Below the pieces are notes generated by a model. It did not search any database. It saw only the letters and a list, made by a program, of their open reading frames with translations, and was not told the DNA's origin. A DNA stretch of 64,000 nt from CAZTHM01 sp041946825 (GTDB lineage Bacteria > Acidobacteriota > Terriglobia > UBA7540): positions 310,001-374,000 of the forward strand of contig JBHGBD010000003.1 in the NCBI GenBank assembly GCA_041946825.1. The letters are read 5' to 3'. Both the position numbers and the translations under genes were made by a program. The first letter of the stretch is position 1, and each line of letters opens with the position of its first letter. Of the stretch, positions 56,068-64,000 are shown one piece after another.

Positions 56068-58320
56068 ATGGCCAAAACTTCGACGACGATCAGTAAGGAA
56101 ATCTCCCGCTTGCCGCGGGTCCTGGTGGCGTCGACCGCGATGCTGGCCTTCATCTCTTTTTGGCGGGCCGCGGCGGTTGTGCTCAACGACATGGGCTCAT
56201 CGGCCTTCTACGCGGGCGCCATCGCGGAGCACTTCATTGGCAAGGCGGCGCCTTGGTTCATCCTGGCCATCATGGTGCTCGCTTATGCCGTGCGCGCGAT
56301 CTACATCGAAAGCTGCAGCATGTTCGTGCGCGGCGGCGTCTATCGCGTGGTCAAGGAGGCGATGGGCTCGACGCTTGCCAAATTCTCGGTCTCGGCCCTG
56401 ATGTTCGATTACATCCTTACCGGGCCCATCAGCGGCGTCTCGGCGGGGTTGTATTTGGTGGGCCTGGCGAACGAACTCCTGACGTACATCCATTCCAGCT
56501 TCGTCCTTCCCGTGAATTTCACGGCGGCGCTCTTCGCGATTCTGGTCACCCTTTATTTCTGGTGGCAGAACATCAAAGGCATCCCAGAGTCCAGCGAAAA
56601 GGCTCTGCGCATCATGTACGTGACCACGGTCATGGTGGTCATGATGGTCGGCTGGTGCGGCTACACCCTCTGGGTGCGTGGCGCGCATCTACCTCCCTGG
56701 CCGAGTCCTTCTCATCTCGTCTTTTCGAAGGACGCGCTCGGCTGGCTCCACGACACCAATCTCCCTTACGCGGTGGGACTGATCGGCATCCTCATCGGGC
56801 TGGGGCACTCGGTGCTCGCCATGAGCGGCGAGGAGACCATGGCGCAGGTCTATCGGGAGATCGAACATCCCAAGCTGCGCAACCTGGAGAAAGCCGGCTT
56901 TGTCATTTTCATCTACAGCCTCATCTTCACGGCGGGTGTGGCGTTCTTCGCCGTGATGATCATCCCCGACAGCGTCCGCCAGCAATTCTTCGATAACCCC
57001 ATCGGCGGGCTCGCCATGTACCTGGTGGGGCCGCTCTCGCTGCGGCTGGCGTTCCGGGCGTTTGTCGTCGTCGTGGGAATCCTGATGCTCGCGGGAGCGG
57101 TCAACACAGCCGTAGTCGGGTCAAATGGCGTGCTGAACCGAGTCTCGGAAGATGGCATCCTGCCGGACTGGTTCCGCCGTCCGCATCGGCGCTATGGGAC
57201 GTCCCACCGCATCCTCAACCTCGTTGTGGGCCTGCAAATCCTCACCATCGTTCTGAGCCGCGGGAATATCTTCCTGCTCGGCGAGGCTTACGCGTTCGGT
57301 GTCATGTGGAGCTTCGCGATGAAGGGCCTTGCCGTCCTGGTGCTGCGCTACAGGCAGCCCGGCAAGCGGGAATTCCGCGTTCCGTTGAACCTGAAGATCG
57401 GCGCGGTCGAAGTCCCCCTGGGATTGGGGCTCATCACGCTGACCCTCTTCGCCCTGTGCACCATCAACCTGTTTACCAAACAGGTCGCCACCGTTTCCGG
57501 AATCGTGTTTACTCTCATATTCTTTGGCGTCTTCACCGCCTCCGAAAGGGTCACCCATAAACGCGGCGCGGCCCACACGGATCTCGATCAATTCAACCTC
57601 GAACCAGGGGAGGACCTCAGCCCCAAGACCCTGGGGGTCCGCGCGGGAAATATCCTGGTGCCGGTTCGAGATTACAACACGCTCTACAATCTTGCCTGCG
57701 TTCTGGACCGGACCAACACCCAGGAACAGGATGTCGTCGCGCTACACCTGCGGCTGCTGGCACGCGCCGCTTCGGGCGAACACGATCTGGTCCCCGAGCA
57801 ACTGTTCAGCTTGAAGGAGCAGGGATTGTTCACCCGCGCGCTTGCCGTCGCGGAGGAGCGGGGCAAAACCATTCACCTCGCGGTGGCGCCCGCCAGCGAG
57901 AAATGGGACGGTATCCTGCGCGCCGCGCAGAGCCTGGAATCGTCGGCCATCGTGCTGGGGCTTTCGTCGTGGCGGCCGGTGGCCGAGGAGGCGCGAATTG
58001 CCGGCCTCGCCTGGGAGCAATTGGAGGACCCCAGGCCGCAGTTCATCCTTCAGATCTACTCACCCAGCCGGGAGGAGCACGTCTTCTACCTGGGCCCGCA
58101 CGCCCCGCACTTGACCCGGGCGGAAATCGACCTCCTGCACAGCGTCTGGCTGGAATTCAGCAACCAAGTCGCCCCCGAGGAACTGCACCATCACGACGTC
58201 GTACACTTCGCGCTCAGCGAACTGGTCAGAGAAATCCAGAACGGCCAGCGCGAGCAGATGTTGCGCAGGTTGCGGGAGCATCTGCAATCCATCGGTGCGC
58301 GTCGAGCGCCGCGCTGTTAA
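56068..58320 (+). CDS. APC-superfamily permease with C-terminal cytoplasmic domain
   Basis: A 750-residue transporter from ATG 56068 (MAKTSTTISKEISRLPRVLV). About twelve membrane helices fill residues 20-490, including RGGVYRVVKEAMGSTLAKFS and LMFDYILTGPISGVSAGLY, the APC family GG.Y......G...A...G pattern and DYILT...S motif. After ASERVTHKRG a cytoplasmic domain (about 530-740) has NILVPVRDYNTLYNLACVLD and SSAIVLGLSSWRPVAEEARI, which read as a universal-stress-like fold. KimA/KUP-type potassium transporters and amino-acid permeases share this build. Placement after KdpDE-like regulators suggests potassium or osmotic stress, but the substrate is not determined. Confidence 0.82.
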   Translation: MAKTSTTISKEISRLPRVLVASTAMLAFISFWRAAAVVLNDMGSSAFYAGAIAEHFIGKAAPWFILAIMVLAYAVRAIYIESCSMFVRGGVYRVVKEAMGSTLAKFSVSALMFDYILTGPISGVSAGLYLVGLANELLTYIHSSFVLPVNFTAALFAILVTLYFWWQNIKGIPESSEKALRIMYVTTVMVVMMVGWCGYTLWVRGAHLPPWPSPSHLVFSKDALGWLHDTNLPYAVGLIGILIGLGHSVLAMSGEETMAQVYREIEHPKLRNLEKAGFVIFIYSLIFTAGVAFFAVMIIPDSVRQQFFDNPIGGLAMYLVGPLSLRLAFRAFVVVVGILMLAGAVNTAVVGSNGVLNRVSEDGILPDWFRRPHRRYGTSHRILNLVVGLQILTIVLSRGNIFLLGEAYAFGVMWSFAMKGLAVLVLRYRQPGKREFRVPLNLKIGAVEVPLGLGLITLTLFALCTINLFTKQVATVSGIVFTLIFFGVFTASERVTHKRGAAHTDLDQFNLEPGEDLSPKTLGVRAGNILVPVRDYNTLYNLACVLDRTNTQEQDVVALHLRLLARAASGEHDLVPEQLFSLKEQGLFTRALAVAEERGKTIHLAVAPASEKWDGILRAAQSLESSAIVLGLSSWRPVAEEARIAGLAWEQLEDPRPQFILQIYSPSREEHVFYLGPHAPHLTRAEIDLLHSVWLEFSNQVAPEELHHHDVVHFALSELVREIQNGQREQMLRRLREHLQSIGARRAPRC

Positions 58321-58473
58321 GCGGCAGCCCCGCCGGCGCGAGAACCCGCCGGAATTCTTCTCCGTCACCAAACGCCTGCGTTTGCGCAGGAGATTCCCTC
58401 ACCGTCTTGTATTATCATGGACGCGCCGGAGACGGCCGGAAGAGCCGCATTTCACAAGGCGAATGGAGTTGTC

Positions 58474-58857
58474 ATGAAAAAGACGGCAGGCCTGCTGGGG
58501 CTGGTAATTGCCCTCGGTGTGGGATACTACATTTTCAAAGCGCAGATGACGACGGGGCCGACGGGCGGCGCGCCGCCCAAAGAAGTCATCGACGTGGTCG
58601 GCGTGAAGAACGATCTGTTGGCCATCGGGCAGGCGGAGCGAATGTACCTGGCCAGCCACGGCACTTACGCCAGCATCGAAGCCCTTCAGCAGGATGGCGC
58701 GCTGCAATGGTCGGGCACCAGCCGCCGAGGATACAACTACTCGGCCGACGTGACCGGCGGCGAACACTTCCGCATCACCGCTGCGCCCGCCGACCCTGCG
58801 AAGGAAGGCTGGCCCACGCTGACGATGGATGACACCATGACTGTGAGTCAGCAGTAG
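58474..58857 (+). CDS. pilin-like single-helix exported protein
   Basis: A 127-residue protein from ATG 58474. One membrane helix (MKKTAGLLGLVIALGVGYYIFK) is followed by a Pro/Gly linker, then EVIDVVGVKNDLLAIGQAER, MYLASHGTYASIEALQQDGA and a beta-rich tail ending PTLTMDDTMTVSQ. The helix-then-QAE.MYLA..G.Y..ldeL pattern is that of the variable domains of type IV pilin-like proteins, but there is no prepilin peptidase site. Function unknown. The stop codon runs into a heptad repeat. Confidence 0.6.
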   Translation: MKKTAGLLGLVIALGVGYYIFKAQMTTGPTGGAPPKEVIDVVGVKNDLLAIGQAERMYLASHGTYASIEALQQDGALQWSGTSRRGYNYSADVTGGEHFRITAAPADPAKEGWPTLTMDDTMTVSQQ

Positions 58858-58926
58858 GCAGTCGGCAGAAGGCAGAAGGCAGAAGGCAGAAGGCAGAAGG
58901 CAGAAGGCAGAAGGCAGAAGGCGAAT
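58857..58926. repeat. perfect heptad repeat after the pilin-like gene
   Basis: Eight exact copies of ggcagaa (58864-58919), flanked by diverged units ggcagtc on the left and ggcgaat on the right. The array begins at the last base of a stop codon and lies just upstream of the GHMP kinase start. Confidence 0.9.
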
Positions 58927-58944
58927 TCTTCATAAGAGGTTCCC

Positions 58945-59988
58945 ATGCGAGTCGATGCGCGTGCTCCAGCAAGAGTTGACCTGGCGGGCGGGACGGTGGA
59001 CATCTGGCCGCTCTATCTTTTCCACACGGGCGCGCAGACGGTGAACCTGGCGATCCGTTGCTATGCGTCGTGCGTGGTGGAGACGCGCGCCGACCGGCGG
59101 ATCGTTCTGGTGTCGCAGGACCAGCAGATTCGCGAAGTTTACGAATCGCTGACCGACTTGGGGCTCAAGACTTCGGCGCTGCCGCTGGTGCGGGAACTGG
59201 TCTTGTTCTTCGAGCCACGGCGCGGCGTGACGGTCAAAACCACGTCACAGGTCCCGGCGGGTGCGGGCCTGGGTGGGTCCTCGGCGCTCAACATCGCCAT
59301 TTGTGGAGCATTGGCGCGCGTCACCGGGAAACACTATCAACGCACGCAGATTCTGGAAATCGCCAAAAACGTCGAGGCCATCGTCATCCGCGTGCCCACC
59401 GGCTGGCAGGACTATTTCCCGGCGCTCTACGGCGGCGCCAACGCCGTCCACCTGGAGCGCGACGGGGTCAAGCGCGAGCGCCTGCCGCTGTCGATCGCTG
59501 ACCTCGAGCGGCGCTTCGTGCTGTGTTACACCGGCCAGCCGCGCAATTCGGCGATCAACAATTGGGAGGTCATGAAAGCTCATATCGACGCCGACCCCAA
59601 GGTCCGCCGCAATTTCGATCAGATTGTGACCATCGCCAGCCAGATGCGCGAAGCGCTCCTGGCCAACGACTGGAACGACGTCGCGGAATTGCTGGCTCTC
59701 GAGTGGGACAACCGCAAGCGCAATTTCAAGGGCATTTCGACTCCCAAGATTGATCGCATGATCGAGCAGACCGCCAAACACGGTACGCTCGCTGCGAAAG
59801 TGTGCGGCGCGGGCGGCGGCGGATGCGTGGTTTTCCTCGTGGCGCCCGGAACCAAGCCCGCGGTCGAGCAGACGCTCAGCCGCATGGGCGGGCGCATTAT
59901 CAATTTTGGCGTCTCGCGCAATGGCCTCGAGGTACGCTCGAACCAGAGCGAGGCCGCCAGCGAAACGCGGAAGGATGAGCGGCGGTGA
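58945..59988 (+). CDS. GHMP family sugar kinase
   Basis: A 347-residue kinase. The start MRVDARAPARVDLAGGTVDI is the GHMP N-terminal substrate motif, PAGAGLGGSSALNIAICGAL is the ATP-binding loop, and KVCGAGGGGCVVFLVAPG is the third GHMP motif near the C-terminus. PTGWQDYFPALYGGANAV resembles heptose-7-phosphate kinase (HddA) and fucokinase/glucuronokinase relatives, so a sugar substrate is likely, but which one is not clear. The stop overlaps the next start (GTGA). No nucleotidyltransferase partner is adjacent. Confidence 0.83.
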   Translation: MRVDARAPARVDLAGGTVDIWPLYLFHTGAQTVNLAIRCYASCVVETRADRRIVLVSQDQQIREVYESLTDLGLKTSALPLVRELVLFFEPRRGVTVKTTSQVPAGAGLGGSSALNIAICGALARVTGKHYQRTQILEIAKNVEAIVIRVPTGWQDYFPALYGGANAVHLERDGVKRERLPLSIADLERRFVLCYTGQPRNSAINNWEVMKAHIDADPKVRRNFDQIVTIASQMREALLANDWNDVAELLALEWDNRKRNFKGISTPKIDRMIEQTAKHGTLAAKVCGAGGGGCVVFLVAPGTKPAVEQTLSRMGGRIINFGVSRNGLEVRSNQSEAASETRKDERR

Positions 59989-60965
59989 CCGCGGAAAGAG
60001 TCTTCCTCGCCCACGGGCAAGTACGACCCATCTGGCGGTTCGTGCTTTCCGTCCCCCTGGTATTCCTCGCCATGTACCTGGCCGACACGGCGGGGAGGTT
60101 TATCGCCAGCCCGCAGGATTTGGGCGGCTGGGGGCGCATCGTCTGGTCGACGTTGCTCACCCTGCCCGCCCTGCTGGTGGTGTTCAAGGCGCTTTCTGCG
60201 GTTTTGGATCGAAAACCTCTGGGGGCCGTCGGCCTGGCGTTCTGCGGTCGCTGGAGGATGGAACTGGGAATCGGACTGGGGATCGGCTCGATCATGATTT
60301 TGGCCGTAGGAGCGGCGGAGAGCGCTCTGGGCCTGGCGCGATTCTCGATGGCCGAGCCTTCCCCGAGTTACGCCCTCGGCTGGGGAGGCGGCGTGTTCGT
60401 CCTTCTCCTCGTTGCGGCGACCAACGAAGAGCTGATGTTTCGCGGCTATCCGTTCCAGCGCCTGGCCGATTCCATCGGAGCTCCCGCGGCGGTCGCGGTG
60501 TTCTCCGGGCTCTTCGGCCTGGTTCACATCACCAATCCCAACCACAGCGCGGTCTCAACCGTCAACACGGTCCTGGTGGGAGTTCCACTCGCCGTCGCCT
60601 ACCTGCGGACTCGCGCCCTGTGGTTGCCGGTGGGAATCCATTTTGCCTGGAACTTCATTCAGGGAGTGGGGCTGGGTCTGCCGATCAGCGGTTTCCGGGC
60701 GCCGATATCGTTTCTTCGTGCCGAAGTTCGCGGCGAAGCGCTCTTGACCGGTGGCGCGTACGGTCCGGAAGCGAGCATCCTCTGTACCATTGTCATCGTC
60801 GCCGCCACGAGTTACCTGTGGCGTTCCAGAAGCATCTACATCAGTGAAGCGATGCGGGCGCTGGTCCTTGAGCCTCCGCGATCCGAACCGATCGCGCCGG
60901 CGACCGTCGTTCAACTCAGTAATTCCATCGCGGCAGCGGATTCTGAGCCGCCGAAACCGGAATAG
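59985..60965 (+). CDS. CPBP family intramembrane metalloprotease
   Basis: A 326-residue polytopic membrane protein from GTG 59985, overlapping the kinase stop by four bases. The catalytic motifs of the CAAX-protease/bacteriocin-processing family are intact: ATNEELMFRGYPFQRLADS (EExxxR), GLFGLVHITNPNH (His ligand) and VGIHFAWNFIQGVGLGLP (second His with Asn). About eight helices are visible. Substrates are not known. It is translationally coupled to the kinase, and the next gene starts at the base after its stop. Confidence 0.85.
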   Translation: MTAERVFLAHGQVRPIWRFVLSVPLVFLAMYLADTAGRFIASPQDLGGWGRIVWSTLLTLPALLVVFKALSAVLDRKPLGAVGLAFCGRWRMELGIGLGIGSIMILAVGAAESALGLARFSMAEPSPSYALGWGGGVFVLLLVAATNEELMFRGYPFQRLADSIGAPAAVAVFSGLFGLVHITNPNHSAVSTVNTVLVGVPLAVAYLRTRALWLPVGIHFAWNFIQGVGLGLPISGFRAPISFLRAEVRGEALLTGGAYGPEASILCTIVIVAATSYLWRSRSIYISEAMRALVLEPPRSEPIAPATVVQLSNSIAAADSEPPKPE

Positions 60966-61769
60966 ATGAAGCAGGAATTCTGCCGACACCGCCTGGAGTT
61001 CACATTTGGGGAGGGAGCGCGCGGCCTGCGTTACGCGGCATTGGCGCTGGCGCTCGTCGTGGCGCTGCCTTCATTCCTGCTGGCGGCCAAGACCGACCCC
61101 AAGGAGTTAGCCCGGATCGCCTTGATCCGCGGCCTTGCCCAGGAGGTCGGTGTGAGCAAGGTCGCCATGCCGCGCGGGAAGAGGGGATTGGTCCTCGACG
61201 CGCAGGGCAAGGTCGATCAGGAAAAATCCGACGCCGAAATGCGCGCCAACGGCATGGCGATCAAGCCCGGCATGCCGATTCAGATTACCAAGGTCGTCTT
61301 CAAGTCGGGCCAGATCACCTTCGAGATCAACGGCGGCGGGAAGAAAGGCAAGAAGTGGTACCAGCGAATCGAGATTGGAATGGGGACCACCACGGCACCG
61401 ATTACCCGGGACGCCCCCGTGCTCGCCTTCGGGTCTTCCGTGACGCTGCTTCTGGCCGAAAAGGAAAAGTATCCTACGGTTGAGAAAGCCAAGGAATTGC
61501 TGGGCAGCGTCGTGGATTTTACCCGCCGCTCGCCCACGACGCTCTACACGCCGCAGGTTGCTCCTGAAATCAAAGAGGCCATCAAGAAGCATCAGGTCCT
61601 GGTCGGCATGGACCGCGACTCGGTGCTCTCCTCCAAAGGCCCGCCCGACCGCCGCGTGCGCGAGGTCCGCGACGGCGTCGAGCAGGAAGACTGGATTTAC
61701 GGCCTCCCACCCCACGTCCTCTTCGTCACCTTCGACGGCGACACGGTGACCAAGGTGACGCAATACTGA
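60966..61769 (+). CDS. putative exported protein, unknown function
   Basis: A 267-residue protein starting immediately after the CPBP gene stop (ATG 60966). Residues 20-41 (RYAALALALVVALPSFLLAA) are a signal peptide. The mature part has beta-type segments: PIQITKVVFKSGQITFEING, KWYQRIEIGMGTTTAPITRD, and a C-terminal module KKHQVLVGMDRDSVLSSKGP and VLFVTFDGDTVTKVTQY, which resembles the SmpA/OmlA-like fold of lipoprotein assembly factors (G.....V....G.P......DG). No catalytic motif is seen. It ends a three-gene operon with the kinase and protease. Confidence 0.6.
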   Translation: MKQEFCRHRLEFTFGEGARGLRYAALALALVVALPSFLLAAKTDPKELARIALIRGLAQEVGVSKVAMPRGKRGLVLDAQGKVDQEKSDAEMRANGMAIKPGMPIQITKVVFKSGQITFEINGGGKKGKKWYQRIEIGMGTTTAPITRDAPVLAFGSSVTLLLAEKEKYPTVEKAKELLGSVVDFTRRSPTTLYTPQVAPEIKEAIKKHQVLVGMDRDSVLSSKGPPDRRVREVRDGVEQEDWIYGLPPHVLFVTFDGDTVTKVTQY

Positions 61770-61824
61770 GTCCCCATCGCGCGGGGAGTTCGAGCGACAG
61801 TTTGTCACGGCCACCACCGCCAGA

Positions 61825-61856
61825 GCCTAGACGGACGGGTTTCCCGTCAGCTAGGC
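61825..61856 (+). terminator. compound hairpin downstream of the exported-protein gene
   Basis: An outer stem gcctag (61825-61830) with ctaggc (61851-61856) encloses a perfect gacggg-ttt-cccgtc stem (61834-61848). It could end transcription of the upstream operon, though no T-run follows, or be part of a structured RNA. Confidence 0.45.
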
Positions 61857-62249
61857 ATCTAGGATGCCCCGCGCGGACCCGGAAAGGCCCCCAGGAGCGT
61901 CCGGAACGGGAGGCCGCAGGGGTCTAGCCCAAAAACCTGGCTTAAGGGCCTGGAATCGCCCGTAATGCGCCTGGCGGCGGCTCGGACTTTGTGTCATTTC
62001 CAGGGGCGCTCCGACCCCGATTTCCGAATCGGGTTGCTCCGCTTGTGAATCTCAACTGATGATGTGGAACTCAATCGAGGGCAGTCTGGACATTCGCTCC
62101 GCGCTGAGGCCGTATCGCAACTTGCCTGGCTGCAAGGCATTAGCCGGTCTGGCTTCCTTTGGAAACCGGAGTGCCAAACAATCCCGGCACTTGAGTTTTT
62201 TTGCGCACACACGCGAAGCTGACTACTTGTCGCACGCCCAGCTTTTTCT

Positions 62250-62278
62250 TTGACTTACTGTTTCGGGCTGCTTAAGAT
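62250..62278 (+). promoter_or_regulatory. sigma-70-type promoter for gap
   Basis: TTGACT at 62250-62255 and TAAGAT at 62273-62278 with a 17-base spacer. The leader to ATG 62325 is about 40 bases and contains ctggaggg as ribosome binding site. An imperfect inverted repeat, aagattcttga with tcaatctt (62274-62297), overlaps the -10 and could be an operator. Confidence 0.55.
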
Positions 62279-62324
62279 TCTTGATTTGCGTCAATCTTAG
62301 AGAAATGCACTGGAGGGTCTCAAT

Positions 62325-63329
62325 ATGCCGGTGAAAGTTGGAATCAACGGTTTCGGGCGCATCGGGCGGAACGTCCTGCGCGCTTCCATTCAGGATTCGG
62401 GGATCGAGTTTGTCGCCGTCAACGATATTACCGACCCCAAAACGCTCGCGCATCTGCTGAAGTACGATTCGGTGCTGGGCATCTTCGGCGCTGATGTCGG
62501 CTATGGCGACGACTGCGTGCGCGTCAACGGCAAGTCCATCAAGGTCTTCAAGGTCAAGGACCCGGCGGATCTGGATTGGTCGTCGCTGGGCGCTCAGATC
62601 GTGCTGGAGTCCACGGGCCTTTTTACCAAGGCCGAGGACGCCAAGAAGCATCTGAAAGGTTCGGTAAAAAAGGTCATCATCACCGCGCCGGCGAAAAATG
62701 AAGACGTGACGCTGGTGCTGGGAGTGAATGACGCGTCCTACGATCCCGCGAAACATAACATCATTTCGAACGCCTCCTGCACCACGAACTGCCTGGCGCC
62801 GGTGGCCAAGGTCATCCACGAGAACTTCAAGATTCTCAGGGGGTCGATGACCACTATCCACGCCTATACGAACGACCAGCGGATTCTCGACCTGCCGCAC
62901 AAGGATTTGCGGCGGGCGCGCGCCGCGGCGGTGTCCATCATCCCGACGACCACGGGCGCGGCCAAGGCAGTCGGCTTGGTTCTGCCGGAACTGAAGGGCA
63001 AGCTCGATGGATGCTCGATGCGCGTTCCGACTCCCAACGTCTCGCTGGTTGACCTGGTCGTGTTCACGGAGAAATCCACGTCGGTCGACGAGGTGAACGG
63101 CGCTTTGAAGAAGGCGGCGGACGGCCCGCTCAAGGGAATTCTCGAGTTCTGCACGGAGGAGCTGGTTTCGATCGACTTCCGCGCCAACCCGCACTCCTCG
63201 ATCGTCGACGCCGGGTTCACCAAGGTCATCGACGGCAACTGCGTCAAGGTGACGGCGTGGTACGACAACGAGTGGGGTTACTCCTGCCGCGTGCGCGACC
63301 TGATCAATTTCATTGCAAAGAAGTTCTAA
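62325..63329 (+). CDS. gap: glyceraldehyde-3-phosphate dehydrogenase
   Basis: Glycolytic enzyme oxidising glyceraldehyde-3-phosphate to 1,3-bisphosphoglycerate. It has 334 residues. KVGINGFGRIGRNVLRAS binds NAD, NDITDPKTLAHLLKYDSVLG follows, the catalytic Cys is in SNASCTTNCLAPVAKVIHE, and the end has SIVDAGFTKVIDGNCVKVTA and WYDNEWGYSCRVRDL. The Asp in NDITDP favours NAD. It is preceded by a promoter and GGAGGG, and followed by pgk, the usual pairing. Confidence 0.97.
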   Translation: MPVKVGINGFGRIGRNVLRASIQDSGIEFVAVNDITDPKTLAHLLKYDSVLGIFGADVGYGDDCVRVNGKSIKVFKVKDPADLDWSSLGAQIVLESTGLFTKAEDAKKHLKGSVKKVIITAPAKNEDVTLVLGVNDASYDPAKHNIISNASCTTNCLAPVAKVIHENFKILRGSMTTIHAYTNDQRILDLPHKDLRRARAAAVSIIPTTTGAAKAVGLVLPELKGKLDGCSMRVPTPNVSLVDLVVFTEKSTSVDEVNGALKKAADGPLKGILEFCTEELVSIDFRANPHSSIVDAGFTKVIDGNCVKVTAWYDNEWGYSCRVRDLINFIAKKF

Positions 63330-63337
63330 GAAAGCCG

Positions 63338-63453
63338 GTTGTTCGTTGTGAGTTGTTGGTCGTCTGTTGTCAGTGGCAAGGGCTGAATTGAGTTGTCTGG
63401 TCCTGCCACTGACAACTCACAACGCACTACGAACAACTCGCAACCAACATCCC
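63338..63453. repeat. heptad-based inverted repeat between gap and pgk
   Basis: Left arm reads in loose heptamers of the gttgt type (gttgttc, gttgtga, gttgttg, gtcgtct, gttgtca); the right arm is the complementary type (aactcac, aacgcac, tacgaac, aactcgc, aaccaac). Innermost is a perfect 13-base inverted repeat, gttgtcagtggca (63366-63378) with tgccactgacaac (63404-63416), around a 25-base loop. It may limit read-through into pgk. Confidence 0.7.
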
Positions 63454-63471
63454 ACAACGATCGGAACTCCT

Positions 63472-64000
63472 ATGGCAAAACTATCCATCCGCGATCTTAA
63501 ACTGCAAGGCAAGCGCGTTTTCATGCGCGTGGACTTCAACGTCCCGCTCAATGACGCGCTGGAAATCACCGACGACACACGCATCCAGGCTTCGCTCGCC
63601 AGCATCAAGCTCGCCGTCGGCGAGGGCGCGCGTTTGATTCTTTCGTCGCATCTTGGCCGGCCGAAAGGCAAGCCCAACCCGAAGATGAGCCTGAAGCCCG
63701 CGGCGGCGCGGCTTTCGAAACTTCTCGGCAAGCCCGTGGCGTTCGCGCCCGACTGCATTGGCGCGGAAGTCGAAGCGATGGCGAAGGCGATGAAGGACGG
63801 CGACGTGCTGCTGCTCGAGAACCTACGCTTCCATCCCGAGGAGGAGAAGAACGATCCGGGATTCTCGAAGCAGCTCGCGGCGCTGGCCGAAGTTTATGTC
63901 AACGACGCCTTCGGTTCGGCGCATCGCGCGCACGCTTCGACCGAGGGAATCACCAAGTTCCTCTCGCCCTCGGCGGCGGGCCTGCTGATGGAAAAAGAAC
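63472..64000 (+). CDS. pgk: phosphoglycerate kinase, 3' end beyond the window
   Basis: Transfers the acyl phosphate of 1,3-bisphosphoglycerate to ADP. About 176 residues are in the window from ATG 63472: MAKLSIRDLKLQGKRVFMRV, then RVDFNVPLNDALEITDDTRI, LILSSHLGRPKGKPNPKMSL, LLLENLRFHPEEEKNDPGFS and VNDAFGSAHRAHASTEGI, all classic PGK N-domain substrate motifs. The nucleotide-binding C-domain lies off the right edge. It follows gap after a 140-base spacer filled by an inverted heptad repeat. Confidence 0.95.
   Translation, partial: MAKLSIRDLKLQGKRVFMRVDFNVPLNDALEITDDTRIQASLASIKLAVGEGARLILSSHLGRPKGKPNPKMSLKPAAARLSKLLGKPVAFAPDCIGAEVEAMAKAMKDGDVLLLENLRFHPEEEKNDPGFSKQLAALAEVYVNDAFGSAHRAHASTEGITKFLSPSAAGLLMEKE

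Larger units (their letters stand above)
61770..62324. other. non-coding region before gap with several hairpins
   Basis: About 550 bases without a convincing gene. It contains a compound hairpin at 61825-61856, an adjacent gcatc/gatgc stem at 61855-61867, a perfect 7-base stem at 62016-62033, and the gap promoter at 62250-62278. The short frames in both directions lack protein-like composition. Confidence 0.55.

Noticed and set aside
58857..58926. Possible CRISPR array
   Set aside because: The repeat is a 7-base tandem unit without spacers; the same applies to the other heptad arrays.
62059..62253. Short frames in both directions upstream of gap
   Set aside because: Composition is not protein-like, there is no ribosome binding site, and they overlap hairpins and the gap promoter.

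Overview
The window is high-G+C chromosomal DNA from a Gram-negative-type bacterium. It encodes LptE, minor type IV pilins, SecA and an ethanolamine-phospholipid pathway. The gene mix (exported DUF885, M61 and S45 hydrolases, SpoIIE phosphatases with GAF domains, large minor pilins, a non-catalytic Asd-like protein in a lipid operon) and the many period-7 intergenic repeats suggest Acidobacteriota. That assignment is inference; no rRNA marker is present. Most of the window is core chromosome, with one degraded accessory island at about 6.1-8.5 kb. No tRNA, rRNA, CRISPR array, insertion sequence or prophage was recognised.

Layout. 1-705 (minus): hpt, cut by the left edge, and a small membrane protein. 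860-1123 (plus): rpsT. 1252-5959 (minus): psd, pssA, an Asd-like pseudoenzyme, lptE and holA as a tight cluster, with a DUF465 gene upstream. 6.0-8.5 kb: lower-G+C island with REP-like hairpins, an RHS toxin-tip remnant, a putative membrane immunity protein, a YD-repeat fragment and an orphan gene. 8.5-12.4 kb (minus): TPR protein, small Lys/Ala-rich exported protein, rimI, tsaB and a small zincin. 12.6-17.1 kb (plus): deoC, a GAF-GAF-SpoIIE phosphatase, lysA and an HNH gene. 17.2-30.4 kb (minus): isoprenoid cluster xseB-ispA-dxs-tlyA-nadK, a homocysteine methyltransferase/MTHFR fusion, and three exported hydrolases (M61, DUF885, S45). 30.5-45.3 kb (plus): a propeller/7TM/GAF/SpoIIE receptor-phosphatase, an M20 peptidase, four minor-pilin genes, a methyltransferase with an export-like N-terminus, an adenylate cyclase/HD-GYP hybrid, HtrA and a SixA-like phosphatase. 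45.5-48.8 kb (minus): secA with a large insertion. 49.2-64 kb (plus): two small genes, cimA, a fatty-acid-hydroxylase-type protein, a deoxyribosyltransferase-like protein, a cupin, a KdpD-like kinase with KdpE-like regulator, a Usp-like protein and an APC permease, a pilin-like protein, a GHMP kinase, a CPBP protease, gap, and pgk cut by the right edge.

The most unusual non-genic signal is a set of at least nine arrays with 7-base periodicity. Each has its own heptamer and most touch a stop codon. One array encodes the signal peptide of lptE. A second signal is a dispersed hairpin family whose stems vary in a compensatory way. At the protein level the notable items are an Asd homologue lacking its catalytic Cys, a SecA with about 140 extra residues in its second nucleotide-binding domain, a cyclase fused to an HD-GYP domain with a Gln-for-His change, and KdpDE-type regulators beside an APC permease rather than kdpFABC.
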